Source of the DNA: Pseudomonadota bacterium
Lineage (GTDB): Bacteria > Pseudomonadota > Alphaproteobacteria > Reyranellales > Reyranellaceae
Assembly: GCA_023416135.1 (NCBI GenBank)
Contig: JAEZIF010000009.1
Location: 1-32,016 of the forward strand
Reading direction: 5' to 3'
Length of the DNA: 32,016 nt
Shown: positions 23,367-31,122 of the stretch, in pieces
Layout: each line of letters starts with the position of its first letter
Numbering within the stretch: the first letter of the stretch is position 1
Translations under genes and position numbers: made by a program
Notes under the pieces: generated by a model
What the model was told of the DNA's origin: nothing
The model's input: the letters and a program-made list of their open reading frames with translations, nothing else
The model's database searches: none

Positions 23367-24530
23367 ATGACGATGTCCATTCCCAAGCTCGAATTCCCGC
23401 CGTTCCATCTGCCTGCAGAGGCCGAGGCGCTGCGTGGCGAGGTGCGCAGCTTCCTGAAGGCAACGCTGCCGACGATAGAGTCGGAGGACCGGTTCGCGAG
23501 CTGGAACACCTTCTCGCCGGAGTTCAGCAGGGCGCTGGGCAAGAAGGGCTGGATCGGCATCACCTGGCCCAAGCAATACGGCGGCAACGAGCGGAGCTTC
23601 CTCGACCGCTACGTCATCACCGAAGAGCTCCTGGGCAACAGCGCGCCGGCCGGCGCCCACTGGGTGGCCGACCGCCAGTCCGGCCCGCTTCTGCTGCGCT
23701 TCGGCAGCGAGGAGCAGCGGCGGGCCATCCTGCCCAGGATCACGGCCGGTGAATGCTACTTCTCGATCGGCATGAGCGAGCCGGACTCGGGCTCCGACCT
23801 CGCCTCGGTGCGCACGCGCGCCGAGCCGGTGCCGGGCGGGTTCCGGGTCAACGGCACCAAGGTCTGGACGTCCGGCGCCCATCGCAACAACTATTGCATC
23901 GCCCTGGTGCGCACCTCGGGCCAGCATGGCGATCGCCACAAGGGGCTGAGCCAGCTCCTGGTCGATCTCAAGACGCCCGGCGTCACCATCCGGCCGATCA
24001 TCAACCTCGCCGGCCGACACGACTGGAACGAGGTCACCTTCAGCGACGCCTTCATCCCCGAGAGCTGCCTGATCGGCAACGAGGGCGACGGCTGGCTGCA
24101 GGTGACGAGCGAGCTTGCCTTCGAGCGCTCAGGCCCCGAGCGCTTCATGCAGAATTTCTACATCTTGCGCGAGCTTGTACGCGTGCTGGGCCGTCAGCCC
24201 GCCAGGCGCGCCTCGTCGATCCTGGGCCGGCTGATTGCCCGCCTGTGGACACTGCGCCAGATGTCGGTCGCCGTCGCCGGCATGATGCAGGGCGGCAAGT
24301 CACCGGCCATCGAGGCGGCGCTGGTCAAGGACCTCGGCACGATCTACCAGCAGGACCTGCCCGAGATCGCCCGCGCCATCGCCGAGTCCGACGCCACGAC
24401 CGAGGAGGACCTCGCCGATTTCCTCGACGTGGCGCAATACGCCACCATGATGGCGCCCAGCTACACCATCCAGGGCGGTACGACACAGGTCCTGCGCGGC
24501 ATCGTCGCGCGCGGGCTCGGGCTGCGCTGA
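23367..24530 (+). CDS. Acyl-CoA dehydrogenase family protein, subunit 1
   Basis: A 387-aa flavoprotein. FAD and substrate motifs are present: YFSIGMSEPDSGSDLASVRT, KVWTSGAH, and the C-terminal TIQGGTTQVLRGIVARGLGLR. The usual catalytic Glu of the C-terminal EGT motif is Gly here (QGGT); Glu253 in LAFERSG may serve as base, as in isovaleryl-CoA dehydrogenase and in heteromeric acyl-CoA dehydrogenases (inference). ATG 23367 is used; an in-frame ATG at 23373 is equally possible. The second dehydrogenase starts 9 bp after the stop. The substrate is unknown; such pairs often act on branched, cyclic or steroid-like acyl-CoAs. Confidence 0.92.
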   Translation: MTMSIPKLEFPPFHLPAEAEALRGEVRSFLKATLPTIESEDRFASWNTFSPEFSRALGKKGWIGITWPKQYGGNERSFLDRYVITEELLGNSAPAGAHWVADRQSGPLLLRFGSEEQRRAILPRITAGECYFSIGMSEPDSGSDLASVRTRAEPVPGGFRVNGTKVWTSGAHRNNYCIALVRTSGQHGDRHKGLSQLLVDLKTPGVTIRPIINLAGRHDWNEVTFSDAFIPESCLIGNEGDGWLQVTSELAFERSGPERFMQNFYILRELVRVLGRQPARRASSILGRLIARLWTLRQMSVAVAGMMQGGKSPAIEAALVKDLGTIYQQDLPEIARAIAESDATTEEDLADFLDVAQYATMMAPSYTIQGGTTQVLRGIVARGLGLR

Positions 24531-24539
24531 GGGAGACGA

Positions 24540-25586
24540 ATGATGGACCGCGAAACCCGCGACATGCTGCTCGAGACGGCCGACCGCTTCTTCACCGAGC
24601 GTTCGGGCCGGGCGGTCGTCAATGAAGTCGAGAAGGGCGTGTGGCCTGCCGATCTCTGGAAGGAAATCGAGGAGATGGGGCTGACACTGATCGCCGTGCC
24701 CGAGGACAAGGGCGGGGCAGGCGGCACTCTGGCCGATATGCTGGCGCTGCTGCGCGCTGCGGGCTCGCACGCTGTGCCCGTGCCGCTGGCGGAGACCGCG
24801 CTCGGCAACCTGTTGATCGCCGAGGCCGGCGAGGAGCCCAAGGGCGGGCCGGCGACGCTGGCGCTGGGCAATCTTTCACTGAGCGGCGGCCGCGTCAGCG
24901 GCAAGGTCGAGCGCGTGCCCTTCGCTTCGGTGGCCGACCGGTTCGTCACGGTGGTCGGCAACACCCTGGCCGTTGTCGCAGCGGGCAATGCCCAGGTCGA
25001 GGACAAGCCGAGCCACGCCGGCGAGCCCTACGGCACGGTCACCTTCGAGAACGCCGCGACCGAGTTCAGCGCGCCGTCGGCCGTCGGTGCTGACCGCGCC
25101 TTCGAGCTGGCGGCTGTCATGCGAGCCATGCAGATGGCCGGCGCGGCCGACAAGGTGCTGGCGACGGCAACCGAGTACTGCAAGCAGCGTGTGCAGTTCG
25201 GTCGGCCGATTTCGACCTTCCAGGCCATTCAGCACATGCTGGCCGAGCTCGCGAGCTATGTCGCGGCCACGATCGCCTCGGCCGAAACCGCGGCGCGCGA
25301 TGCCGACGAGGGCGGATTGGTCGATGGCGGGCGTTTCTCCATCGCGGCGGCCAAGAGCCAGGCCTCGGACTTCGCCCAGCGCATCGCCGCCATCTCGCAC
25401 CAGTCGATGGGCGCCATGGGGTTCACCCACGAGCACATCCTGCACCACTACACACGTCGGCTCTGGGTGTGGCGCCGCGACTTCGGCAGCGAGACCTTCT
25501 GGGGAGAAAAGATCGGCGCGGCTTATGCCAAGGCCGGACCGGAAGCGCTGTGGGCTTCGCTCAGCGCCAGCAAGTACGCCGCCTGA
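24540..25586 (+). CDS. Acyl-CoA dehydrogenase family protein, subunit 2
   Basis: A 348-aa protein of the shorter acyl-CoA dehydrogenase type. N-terminal helices (LLETADRFFTERSG) are followed by a middle domain that has lost the clear FAD motif YxxxMSEP of its neighbour (residues about 90-170), and by a C-terminal helical domain with YCKQRVQFGRPISTFQAIQHMLAEL and SHQSMGAMGFTHEHILHHYTRR. The RVQFGRPI segment is the classic acyl-CoA dehydrogenase signature. It probably pairs with subunit 1 as an alpha2beta2 enzyme that shares FAD sites; this is inferred from adjacency and from the pattern of kept and lost motifs. GGGAG lies just upstream of ATG 24540. Confidence 0.9.
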   Translation: MMDRETRDMLLETADRFFTERSGRAVVNEVEKGVWPADLWKEIEEMGLTLIAVPEDKGGAGGTLADMLALLRAAGSHAVPVPLAETALGNLLIAEAGEEPKGGPATLALGNLSLSGGRVSGKVERVPFASVADRFVTVVGNTLAVVAAGNAQVEDKPSHAGEPYGTVTFENAATEFSAPSAVGADRAFELAAVMRAMQMAGAADKVLATATEYCKQRVQFGRPISTFQAIQHMLAELASYVAATIASAETAARDADEGGLVDGGRFSIAAAKSQASDFAQRIAAISHQSMGAMGFTHEHILHHYTRRLWVWRRDFGSETFWGEKIGAAYAKAGPEALWASLSASKYAA

Positions 25587-25706
25587 CAAGAGCACGGTAT
25601 TCTGCGCATCAGGAGATGTGGAGGTAAAGGTCACAGCTGGCATCACCAGGTGTGCAGCCATGGCGATTGCTCGCGCCCGGCAAGCGGCGCACCATGACGG
25701 CGCTGC

Positions 25707-25761
25707 CGTAGCGATAGTCGGAGTATCTACGCGTAAACCTCATACGAACATGGGAGGTTTA
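25707..25761 (+). promoter_or_regulatory. Two stacked hairpins in the MFS gene leader, one covering the ribosome-binding site
   Basis: Hairpin 1: CGTAG(cg)ATA (25707-25716) with TATCTACG (25724-25731), 7-nt loop and a 2-nt bulge. Hairpin 2: TAAACCTC (25734-25741) with GAGGTTTA (25754-25761), a perfect 8-bp stem. The ribosome-binding site GGAGG (25753-25757) lies within the second stem, 8 bp before ATG 25766. Pairing would block translation initiation, so this leader may be a translational switch. The rest of the gap from 25587 shows nothing I can name. Confidence 0.5.
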
Positions 25762-25765
25762 GCAG

Positions 25766-27061
25766 ATGTCCGCGTCCAACATTCCCGCTTCATCGACGGT
25801 ACCCTGGTGGAAGGAACCGACCAGGGACCAGTGGTACGCCTACACCGCCGCTTGGCTCGGTTGGACGCTCGATGCGTTCGACTTCACCATCTTTCTCCTG
25901 ATCATGGTGCCGATCGCCCAGGAGTTCGATGTACCCATCACCGCGGTCGCCATCGTCTTCACCCTGACCCTGTGGCTCAGGCTGGTCGGCGCCACTGCCG
26001 CCGGCTGGATGGCCGATCGCATGGGGCGCAAGACGCCGCTGATGATCTCCATCCTGTGGTACTCGATTTGCAACTTCGTCGCGGGCTTCTCGCCATCCTT
26101 CTACTTCCTGCTGTTCTTCCGGGCACTGCTCGGCATCGGCATGGGCGCCGAATGGCCGGCCGGTGCAGCGCTGGCGATGGAAACCTGGCCCGCCCGGTCG
26201 CGCGGCATCATGAGCGGAATCCTGCAGGGCTCGTGGGGACTGGGCTTCGCGCTGTCGGCGCTGGCCTACGGCTTGCTCTACGAACACATCGGTTGGCGCG
26301 GCCTGCTGTGGATCGGCATCCTGCCGGCGCTGGTGGTCGTGTGGATCCGCTTCTTCGTCAAGGAGCCCGAAGTGTGGGTCGAGAACAAGCGGCTGCAGGC
26401 CGAGAAGAAGGCCGAAGTGCACGCGCCGCTCTTCACCATCTTCAAGCGCCAGCACATCTACAACACGCTGACCGGCTGCCTGTGGATGGGCGCGGCGTTC
26501 TGCGTCTACTACTCGATCTGGGCGCTGTTCTCGACCTACCTGCAGAAGGAGCTGAACTGGACGCCCGGCATGGTGGCGACGCCGCTGTTCTGGGCCAACA
26601 TCGTGGTCTTCGCAGGATCGGCCATGTGGGGCGCGGTGGCCGACAAGTGGGGCAGGCGGCCCGCCATCATCGTGCCTTGTGTCATCGCCGTCTTCGTCAC
26701 GCCGCTCTACCTGTGGACGACCGATCCCTTGTGGATCGTGTTCGGCTTCATCCTGCAAGGCGTGTTCGGCGGCTCGATCTATGGCCAGAACCCGAGCTAT
26801 CTCAGCGAGCGCTTCCCGACCGAGGTGCGGGCGACGGCGTCCGGCTTCGTCTATCACCAGGGCGCGATCTGGGGCGGCCTGGTGGCGCCGGTCATCAGCT
26901 ACTTCGCCATCGAGCAGAAGATGGGCTTCGCCATGCCGATGATGGTGAGCACCATCGTGTTCCTCCTGATCGTCATCCTCGCGGTCGCGCTGGGGCCCGA
27001 GACCAAGGGCAAGATCCTCACCGCCGATCTGGAGACCATGAAGGCGGCCGAAGCACCTTGA
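25766..27061 (+). CDS. MFS transporter (organic-acid/sialate:H+ symporter type)
   Basis: A 431-aa inner-membrane transporter with about 12 predicted helices. Both MFS loop motifs are visible: GWMADRMGRKTPL after helix 2 and GAVADKWGRRPAI after helix 8; the N-terminal DAFDFTIFLLIMVPIAQEFDVP is typical of the carboxylate and sialate symporter branch (Jen1/NanT-like). The conserved Asp in LDAFDF at helix 1 is kept. Substrate probably a small organic acid, but not resolvable from sequence. It stands alone; a leader hairpin hides its ribosome-binding site, and a palindromic repeat follows directly after its stop, between it and the convergent dehydrogenase. Confidence 0.9.
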   Translation: MSASNIPASSTVPWWKEPTRDQWYAYTAAWLGWTLDAFDFTIFLLIMVPIAQEFDVPITAVAIVFTLTLWLRLVGATAAGWMADRMGRKTPLMISILWYSICNFVAGFSPSFYFLLFFRALLGIGMGAEWPAGAALAMETWPARSRGIMSGILQGSWGLGFALSALAYGLLYEHIGWRGLLWIGILPALVVVWIRFFVKEPEVWVENKRLQAEKKAEVHAPLFTIFKRQHIYNTLTGCLWMGAAFCVYYSIWALFSTYLQKELNWTPGMVATPLFWANIVVFAGSAMWGAVADKWGRRPAIIVPCVIAVFVTPLYLWTTDPLWIVFGFILQGVFGGSIYGQNPSYLSERFPTEVRATASGFVYHQGAIWGGLVAPVISYFAIEQKMGFAMPMMVSTIVFLLIVILAVALGPETKGKILTADLETMKAAEAP

Positions 27062-27065
27062 TCAT

Positions 27066-27142
27066 GTCGTCCTGAGCGAAGCGAGGGGTCTCATTGCCGA
27101 TTGCAGACGGCGACGAGGTGCTTCGCTTGCGCTCGGGATGAC
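27066..27142. repeat. Intergenic inverted-repeat element (copy B)
   Basis: GTCGTCCTGAGCGAAGCG (27066-27083) and the closing GCTTCGCTTGCGCTCGGGATGAC (27120-27142, abbreviated here as CGCTCGGGATGAC at its end) are imperfect inverted ends of a 77-bp element. The right end matches the inverted left end of copy A at 11419. It begins 4 bp after the MFS stop and ends 1 bp before the last base of the convergent gene, so it fills the whole gap and may serve as a bidirectional terminator. Confidence 0.72.
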
Positions 27143-27143
27143 C

Positions 27144-28037
27144 TTACCCCTTGATCTCCACGCCGGCCCATTCCTCCAGGACCTTGGCGATGTGAGTGAA
27201 GTCGGACCCCGCGCCGAACCGGGCACGGGTCACGGCCAGCATCTCCCGCACCGCGCCGCCCACCACCATCGGCACCCCCATCGCCTCGGCTTCCTCCACG
27301 CACAGCCGTACGTCCTTGTAGGAGAGGCCGGTCGCGAAGCCGAAGTCGAAGGTGCGGGGGAGGATGGCGCGCGGGAACTTGTCCTGGCTGGCGCTGTTGC
27401 GGCCACTCGAGGCATTGATGATGTCTATCAGCACCTTTGCGTCGAGACCGGCCTTCACGCCCATGGCCATCGCTTCCGACGTCGCCACCATTGCCGTCGC
27501 GGCCAGGAGGTTGTTGGCGAGTTTGGCGGTTTGCGCAAGCCCGGGCTTCTCACCGGCATGGAAGAGCTTGCCGAACACTTTCAGCATCGGCTCGAGCTTC
27601 TGGTAGGCGGGCTTGGGGCAGGACACCATGACGGCAAGCGTGCCGGCCCTGGCGCCGGTGACGCCGCCGCTCACGGGAGAGTCGACCAGGGCGATCTTGC
27701 GTTCGGCAAGCTTGCCGGCCACCTCGGTCGTCACTCCGGGCCCCGTCGTCGAGAGGTCGATGACGGTGCGCACCTTGGAGCCGTTGATCAGGCCGCCGTT
27801 GCTGCCCAGCGTCACCTCGCGGACCACGTCCGGCGTCGGCAGGCTGATGAACACCGTTTCCGCCGCCGACGCGACCTCGGCGGGAGAGGCGGCGATCTCG
27901 GCGCCGCGCGCCGCCAGCGGGGCAGTCGCCTCGTCCGATACGTCATAGATGCACAGCCGATAGCCCGCATCCAGCAGCCGGCTGGCCATGGGGCCGCCCA
28001 TGCGCCCGACGCCGACGAAGCCAACGAGATCAGCCAT
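27144..28037 (-). CDS. 3-Hydroxyisobutyrate dehydrogenase-family oxidoreductase
   Basis: A 297-aa beta-hydroxyacid dehydrogenase. The N-terminal Rossmann motif is GFVGVGRMGGPMASRLLDAG (6-25), the substrate-binding segment is DSPVSGGVTGARAGTLAVM (119-137), and the catalytic Lys172 is in KLANNLLAA. It oxidises a 3-hydroxy acid such as 3-hydroxyisobutyrate, tartronate semialdehyde or a relative with NAD(P); the exact substrate is not resolvable. GGAGGAA lies before the ATG. It is divergent from the LacI regulator with 53 bp between, and a 14-bp palindrome in that gap marks it as a likely target of that regulator. Confidence 0.92.
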   Translation of the reverse strand: MADLVGFVGVGRMGGPMASRLLDAGYRLCIYDVSDEATAPLAARGAEIAASPAEVASAAETVFISLPTPDVVREVTLGSNGGLINGSKVRTVIDLSTTGPGVTTEVAGKLAERKIALVDSPVSGGVTGARAGTLAVMVSCPKPAYQKLEPMLKVFGKLFHAGEKPGLAQTAKLANNLLAATAMVATSEAMAMGVKAGLDAKVLIDIINASSGRNSASQDKFPRAILPRTFDFGFATGLSYKDVRLCVEEAEAMGVPMVVGGAVREMLAVTRARFGAGSDFTHIAKVLEEWAGVEIKG

Positions 28038-28057
28038 TGTCGTTCCTCCGCCCGTTC

Positions 28058-28071
28058 TGGTATCGCTACCA
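28058..28071. promoter_or_regulatory. LacI-type operator, copy 1
   Basis: TGGTATCGCTACCA is a 14-bp palindrome with perfect TGGTA/TACCA arms and the central C-G that LacI-family proteins bend. It lies between the divergent dehydrogenase gene and lacI-type gene. The exact reverse complement of this 14-mer recurs at 29924-29937. Confidence 0.75.
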
Positions 28072-28090
28072 ACCTATAGGGAGGGCAGGG

Positions 28091-29128
28091 ATGGCCGGCA
28101 AGGCCGATGGCCGCAAGGCGCGAAACGGCGGCGGCGAGATCACCATGAACGACATCGCGCGTCATGCCGGCGTCTCGCCGATGACGGTGTCGCGCGCGCT
28201 CTCCGATCCGGCCAGCGTATCCGAGAAGATGCGACGCAAGGTCGATGCCGCGGTGCGCCAGTTCGGCTATCTGCCCAACCGCATCGCCGGCAGCCTGTCG
28301 TCCAAGCGCTCCAACGTGGTCGGACTGGTCGTCCCGTCGATCCGCAATTCGCTCTACGCCACGATGATCCATGCCATCTCCGACGTGGCGCGCGCCAATG
28401 GCCTCCATCTGATGATCGTGAACTCGGGCCATCGCCTGGAGGACGAGGAGGCGCTCGTCTCGGCGCTGCTGGCGCAACGCGTCTGCGGCCTGGTGCTGCA
28501 CAACACCGCCCATTCGAAGCGCCTGCGCGAGCTCCTGGCACGGACCGACATTCCCGTCGTGGAGACCGGCAACCTGCCTGCCAGGCCGATCGACATGGCG
28601 GTGAGCTATTCCAACTTCGACGCGGCCCGCGCCATGACCGGTCACCTTGGCCGGCTGGGCTACAAGCGCATCGGCTTCGTCACCTTGCCATTGCGCGACA
28701 ACGATCGTTCGCGCGAGCGCCGGCGCGGCTACTTCGCGGCCTTGAAGGACCTCGGTCTGCCGGCCGATCCCGGCCTGGTGCTTGAGGCTCCCGGCGGTTT
28801 CGCCGAAGGCGCCGATGCGCTGGTCCGCCTGGTGCAGACCCATCCCGACATCGACGCCTGCTTCTTCGCCGGCGACGTCCTGGCGGTCGGCGCCCTGTTC
28901 GAGTGCCAGAGGCGCGGCTGGTCCGTGCCCGGCCGCATCGCCATCGCGAGCTTCGACGATCTCGACCTCCTGCGGCATACCGTGCCGACCGTTACCACGC
29001 TGCGCATCCCGCGCCAGGATATCGGCCGGCGCAGCGCCGAGCTTCTGGTCAACCGGCTGCGCGGCGCCTCGCCGCAAAAGGTCAGGATCGACGTCGGCTT
29101 CGAGATCGCCCAACGCGAGAGCACCTGA
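28091..29128 (+). CDS. LacI-family transcriptional regulator
   Basis: A 345-aa regulator. The helix-turn-helix is TMNDIARHAGVSPMTVSRALSD (18-39), followed by the hinge helix region (GYLPNRIAGSLSSKRS) and a periplasmic-binding-protein-like effector domain (VGLVVPSIRNSLYATMIHAISD onward; GYKRIGFVT; IAIASFDDLDLL). I chose ATG 28091, preceded by GGGAGGGCAGGG; an upstream in-frame ATG at 28037 overlaps the start of the divergent gene. It probably represses itself, the divergent dehydrogenase and, through a second operator, the TRAP gene. The SDR gene follows after 9 bp. The effector is probably an organic acid or its metabolite (inference). Confidence 0.93.
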   Translation: MAGKADGRKARNGGGEITMNDIARHAGVSPMTVSRALSDPASVSEKMRRKVDAAVRQFGYLPNRIAGSLSSKRSNVVGLVVPSIRNSLYATMIHAISDVARANGLHLMIVNSGHRLEDEEALVSALLAQRVCGLVLHNTAHSKRLRELLARTDIPVVETGNLPARPIDMAVSYSNFDAARAMTGHLGRLGYKRIGFVTLPLRDNDRSRERRRGYFAALKDLGLPADPGLVLEAPGGFAEGADALVRLVQTHPDIDACFFAGDVLAVGALFECQRRGWSVPGRIAIASFDDLDLLRHTVPTVTTLRIPRQDIGRRSAELLVNRLRGASPQKVRIDVGFEIAQREST

Positions 29129-29137
29129 GGAGAAGAC

Positions 29138-29920
29138 ATGCTGAAAGGCCGATGTGCGTTGATCACGGGCTCGACCCAGGGGCTGGGTTACGCGATGGCC
29201 GGGCGACTGGCGGCCGAGGGCTGCAACATCGTGATGAACGGCTTCGGCGAGAGGGACGAGATCGATGCGGGCCGGCGCAGGCTCGAGACCGAACATGGCG
29301 TCCGGGCCATCCATCACGGCGCCGACGTCGGCGATCCGGCGCAGGTCGCCGACCTGGTCGCGACCGCCGAGAAAACCTTCGGCGGAGTCGACGTGCTGAT
29401 CAACAACGCGGTCGTGCGCCACTTCGCGCCGGTCGAGGCGTTCGAGCCCGCCGACTGGGACCGCGCGCTGGCCGTGAACCTGTCGTCGGCGTTCCACACC
29501 GTGCGGCTTTCACTGCCCGGCATGCGCAAGCGCGACTTCGGCCGCATCGTCAACATCGCTTCGATCTACGGCCTGGTCGCTGCCGTGGACAGGGTCGACT
29601 ACGTGACGACCAAGACGGCGCTGATCGGCTTCACGCGGGCGGTCGCGCTCGAGACCGCCAGCGCCAACATCACCTGCAACGCCATCTGCCCCGGCACCAT
29701 CCCGACGCCCAACATCGAGGGAAGGTTGGAGGCGGAGCGGGCGAAGACGGGGATGACGCGGGCCGAGGCCGAACGGACCTTTCTCGCCACGCGCCAGCCG
29801 TCGGGCAAGTTCGTGGCGCCGGAGCGCGTCGCCGCCCTGGTCGCCCTGCTTTGCAGTGCGAACGGCGCCGACATCACCGGCTCGGCCATTCCCGTCGACG
29901 GCGGCTGGAGCGCTGCTTGA
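29138..29920 (+). CDS. Short-chain dehydrogenase (3-hydroxybutyrate dehydrogenase-like)
   Basis: A 260-aa classical SDR. The cofactor motif is TGSTQGLG (10-17), with NNAVVRH in the middle, and the catalytic residues are Ser142 (NIASIYG), Tyr155 and Lys159 (YVTTK). The LNGFGE-like start (VMNGFGERDE) and the ending SGKFVAPERVAALVALLCS ... ITGSAIPVDGGW closely resemble NAD-dependent D-3-hydroxybutyrate dehydrogenase. It lacks the usual YSAAKHG segment, reading YVTTKTA instead, so the substrate may differ. AGGAG lies before the ATG, 9 bp after the regulator. An operator and the TRAP gene follow. Probably oxidises the hydroxy acid that the module imports. Confidence 0.92.
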   Translation: MLKGRCALITGSTQGLGYAMAGRLAAEGCNIVMNGFGERDEIDAGRRRLETEHGVRAIHHGADVGDPAQVADLVATAEKTFGGVDVLINNAVVRHFAPVEAFEPADWDRALAVNLSSAFHTVRLSLPGMRKRDFGRIVNIASIYGLVAAVDRVDYVTTKTALIGFTRAVALETASANITCNAICPGTIPTPNIEGRLEAERAKTGMTRAEAERTFLATRQPSGKFVAPERVAALVALLCSANGADITGSAIPVDGGWSAA

Positions 29921-29923
29921 ATC

Positions 29924-29937
29924 TGGTAGCGATACCA
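29924..29937. promoter_or_regulatory. LacI-type operator, copy 2
   Basis: TGGTAGCGATACCA is the exact reverse complement of the palindrome at 28058-28071. It begins 3 bp after the SDR stop and 47 bp before the TRAP gene. A possible -10 (TAGTAT, 29950-29955) lies just downstream, so a bound repressor would sit over the -35 region. Confidence 0.75.
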
Positions 29938-29983
29938 AGACCGCCGGCCTAGTATTTGCGGCAAGAAAGAGGAGGACACGCCT

Positions 29984-31072
29984 ATGACCATCACTCGCCG
30001 ACAATTCGCGCCCGCCGCGGCGCTCGCCACGCTGGCCGCATCGCCGGCCTTTGCCCAGCAGACCAGCGAGAACGTGAAGTGGCGCTTCACCTCAAGCTTC
30101 CCCAAGAGCCTCGACACCCTGTTTGGCGCCGCGCAGACCGTGGTCCGTGTCGTGGGCGAGCTGACCGACGGCAAGTTCCAGCTGCAGCCCTTCGCCGCCG
30201 GCGAGATCGTTCCCGGCCTGCAGGTGCTCGACGCGGTGTCCAACGGCACCGTCGAGTGCGGCCACACCTACACCGGCTATTACATCGGCAAGAATCCGTC
30301 CTTCATCTTCGATGGCTCGCTGCCGTTCGGCTTCACGCCGCGCCAGCACTATGCCTGGATGTTGTTCGGCGACGGCCGCAAGCTGATGGACGAGGTCTAT
30401 GACAGCTTCGGCGTCGTCGGGCTGACCGCCGGCAACACCGGCGGCCAGATGTTCGGCTGGTTCCGCAAGGAGATCAAAACGCCGAAAGACTTCGACGGCC
30501 TCAAGATTCGTACCGCCGGCTTCGGTGGCAAGGTCTTCCAGAAGCTGGGCGCGGTGCCGCAGCAGATCGCCGGCGGCGAGATCTATCCCGCAATGGAGCG
30601 CGGCACGATCGACGCCTGCGAATGGGTCGGTCCCTACGACGACGAGAAGCTCGGCTTCAACAAGGTCGCAAAGTACTACTACACGCCGGGCGTCATGGAG
30701 CTCGAGGCCAACAACGTCGTCATGGTCAACAAACAGGCTTGGGCCAGCCTGCCGCCGCGTTACCAGGCGGCTCTGCGCTATGCCGGCTATTACGCCATGA
30801 CCGAAATGCTCGCTTCCTACGATGCCAAGAACGCCCAGGCGATCGCTCGCCTGGTCGCTGCCGGCACGCAGCTCTCGGTGCTGCCGGAGGACGTCATCAA
30901 GGCGCTGCGCGGCGCGCTCGAGCAGGTGCTCGACGAGGAGGCGGCGGGCAATGAGCAGTTCAAGAAGATCCTCGCCAACTGGCGCCAGTTCCGCGCCGAG
31001 CAGCACCGCTGGTTCTCGATCGCCGACACGCGCGCGGAGCTCGCGGTCTACCGCACGGATACACAGCGCTGA
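29984..31072 (+). CDS. TRAP transporter solute-binding protein (DctP/TakP-like)
   Basis: A 362-aa periplasmic binding protein for tripartite ATP-independent transport. The N-terminus TRRQFAPAAALATLAASPAFAQ is a twin-arginine (Tat) signal. The DctP fold is clear: ALDAVSNGTVECGHTYTGYY-like segments, FDGLKIRTAGFGGKVFQKLGAVPQQIAGGEIYPAMERGTIDACEWVGP (abbreviated) with the conserved carboxylate-binding Arg in KIR, and the TakP-like GFNKVAKYYYTPGVME. This suggests a keto or hydroxy monocarboxylate ligand. GAGGAGG precedes the ATG. The two membrane subunits (DctQ, DctM) do not follow: the next genes are convergent nitrile hydratase genes. Confidence 0.93.
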   Translation: MTITRRQFAPAAALATLAASPAFAQQTSENVKWRFTSSFPKSLDTLFGAAQTVVRVVGELTDGKFQLQPFAAGEIVPGLQVLDAVSNGTVECGHTYTGYYIGKNPSFIFDGSLPFGFTPRQHYAWMLFGDGRKLMDEVYDSFGVVGLTAGNTGGQMFGWFRKEIKTPKDFDGLKIRTAGFGGKVFQKLGAVPQQIAGGEIYPAMERGTIDACEWVGPYDDEKLGFNKVAKYYYTPGVMELEANNVVMVNKQAWASLPPRYQAALRYAGYYAMTEMLASYDAKNAQAIARLVAAGTQLSVLPEDVIKALRGALEQVLDEEAAGNEQFKKILANWRQFRAEQHRWFSIADTRAELAVYRTDTQR

Positions 31073-31080
31073 TGGTCTTT

Positions 31081-31112
31081 CCGGACCGCGCGCTTCGACG
31101 CCTGCGGTCCGG
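31081..31112. terminator. Hairpin between the TRAP gene and nitrile hydratase genes
   Basis: CCGGACCGC (31081-31089) and GCGGTCCGG (31104-31112) form a perfect 9-bp stem with a 14-nt loop, in the 50-bp gap between two convergent genes. No T-run follows on either strand, so termination strength is uncertain. Confidence 0.6.
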
Positions 31113-31122
31113 CAGTGCGGCT

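Noticed and set aside
25705..25720. A third LacI operator upstream of the MFS gene (CGTAGCGATAGT)
   Set aside because: Only the central TAGCGATA agrees; the TGG and CCA arms are missing, and it is better explained as part of a hairpin.
24973..27075. A 700-codon open frame crossing acyl-CoA dehydrogenase subunit 2 and the MFS gene in another phase
   Set aside because: It spans two well-supported genes in a wrong frame and shows no domain.
27812..29497. A 560-codon minus-strand frame opposite the LacI and SDR genes
   Set aside because: Antisense to two genes with clear motifs; part of its end is the dehydrogenase gene read in another phase.
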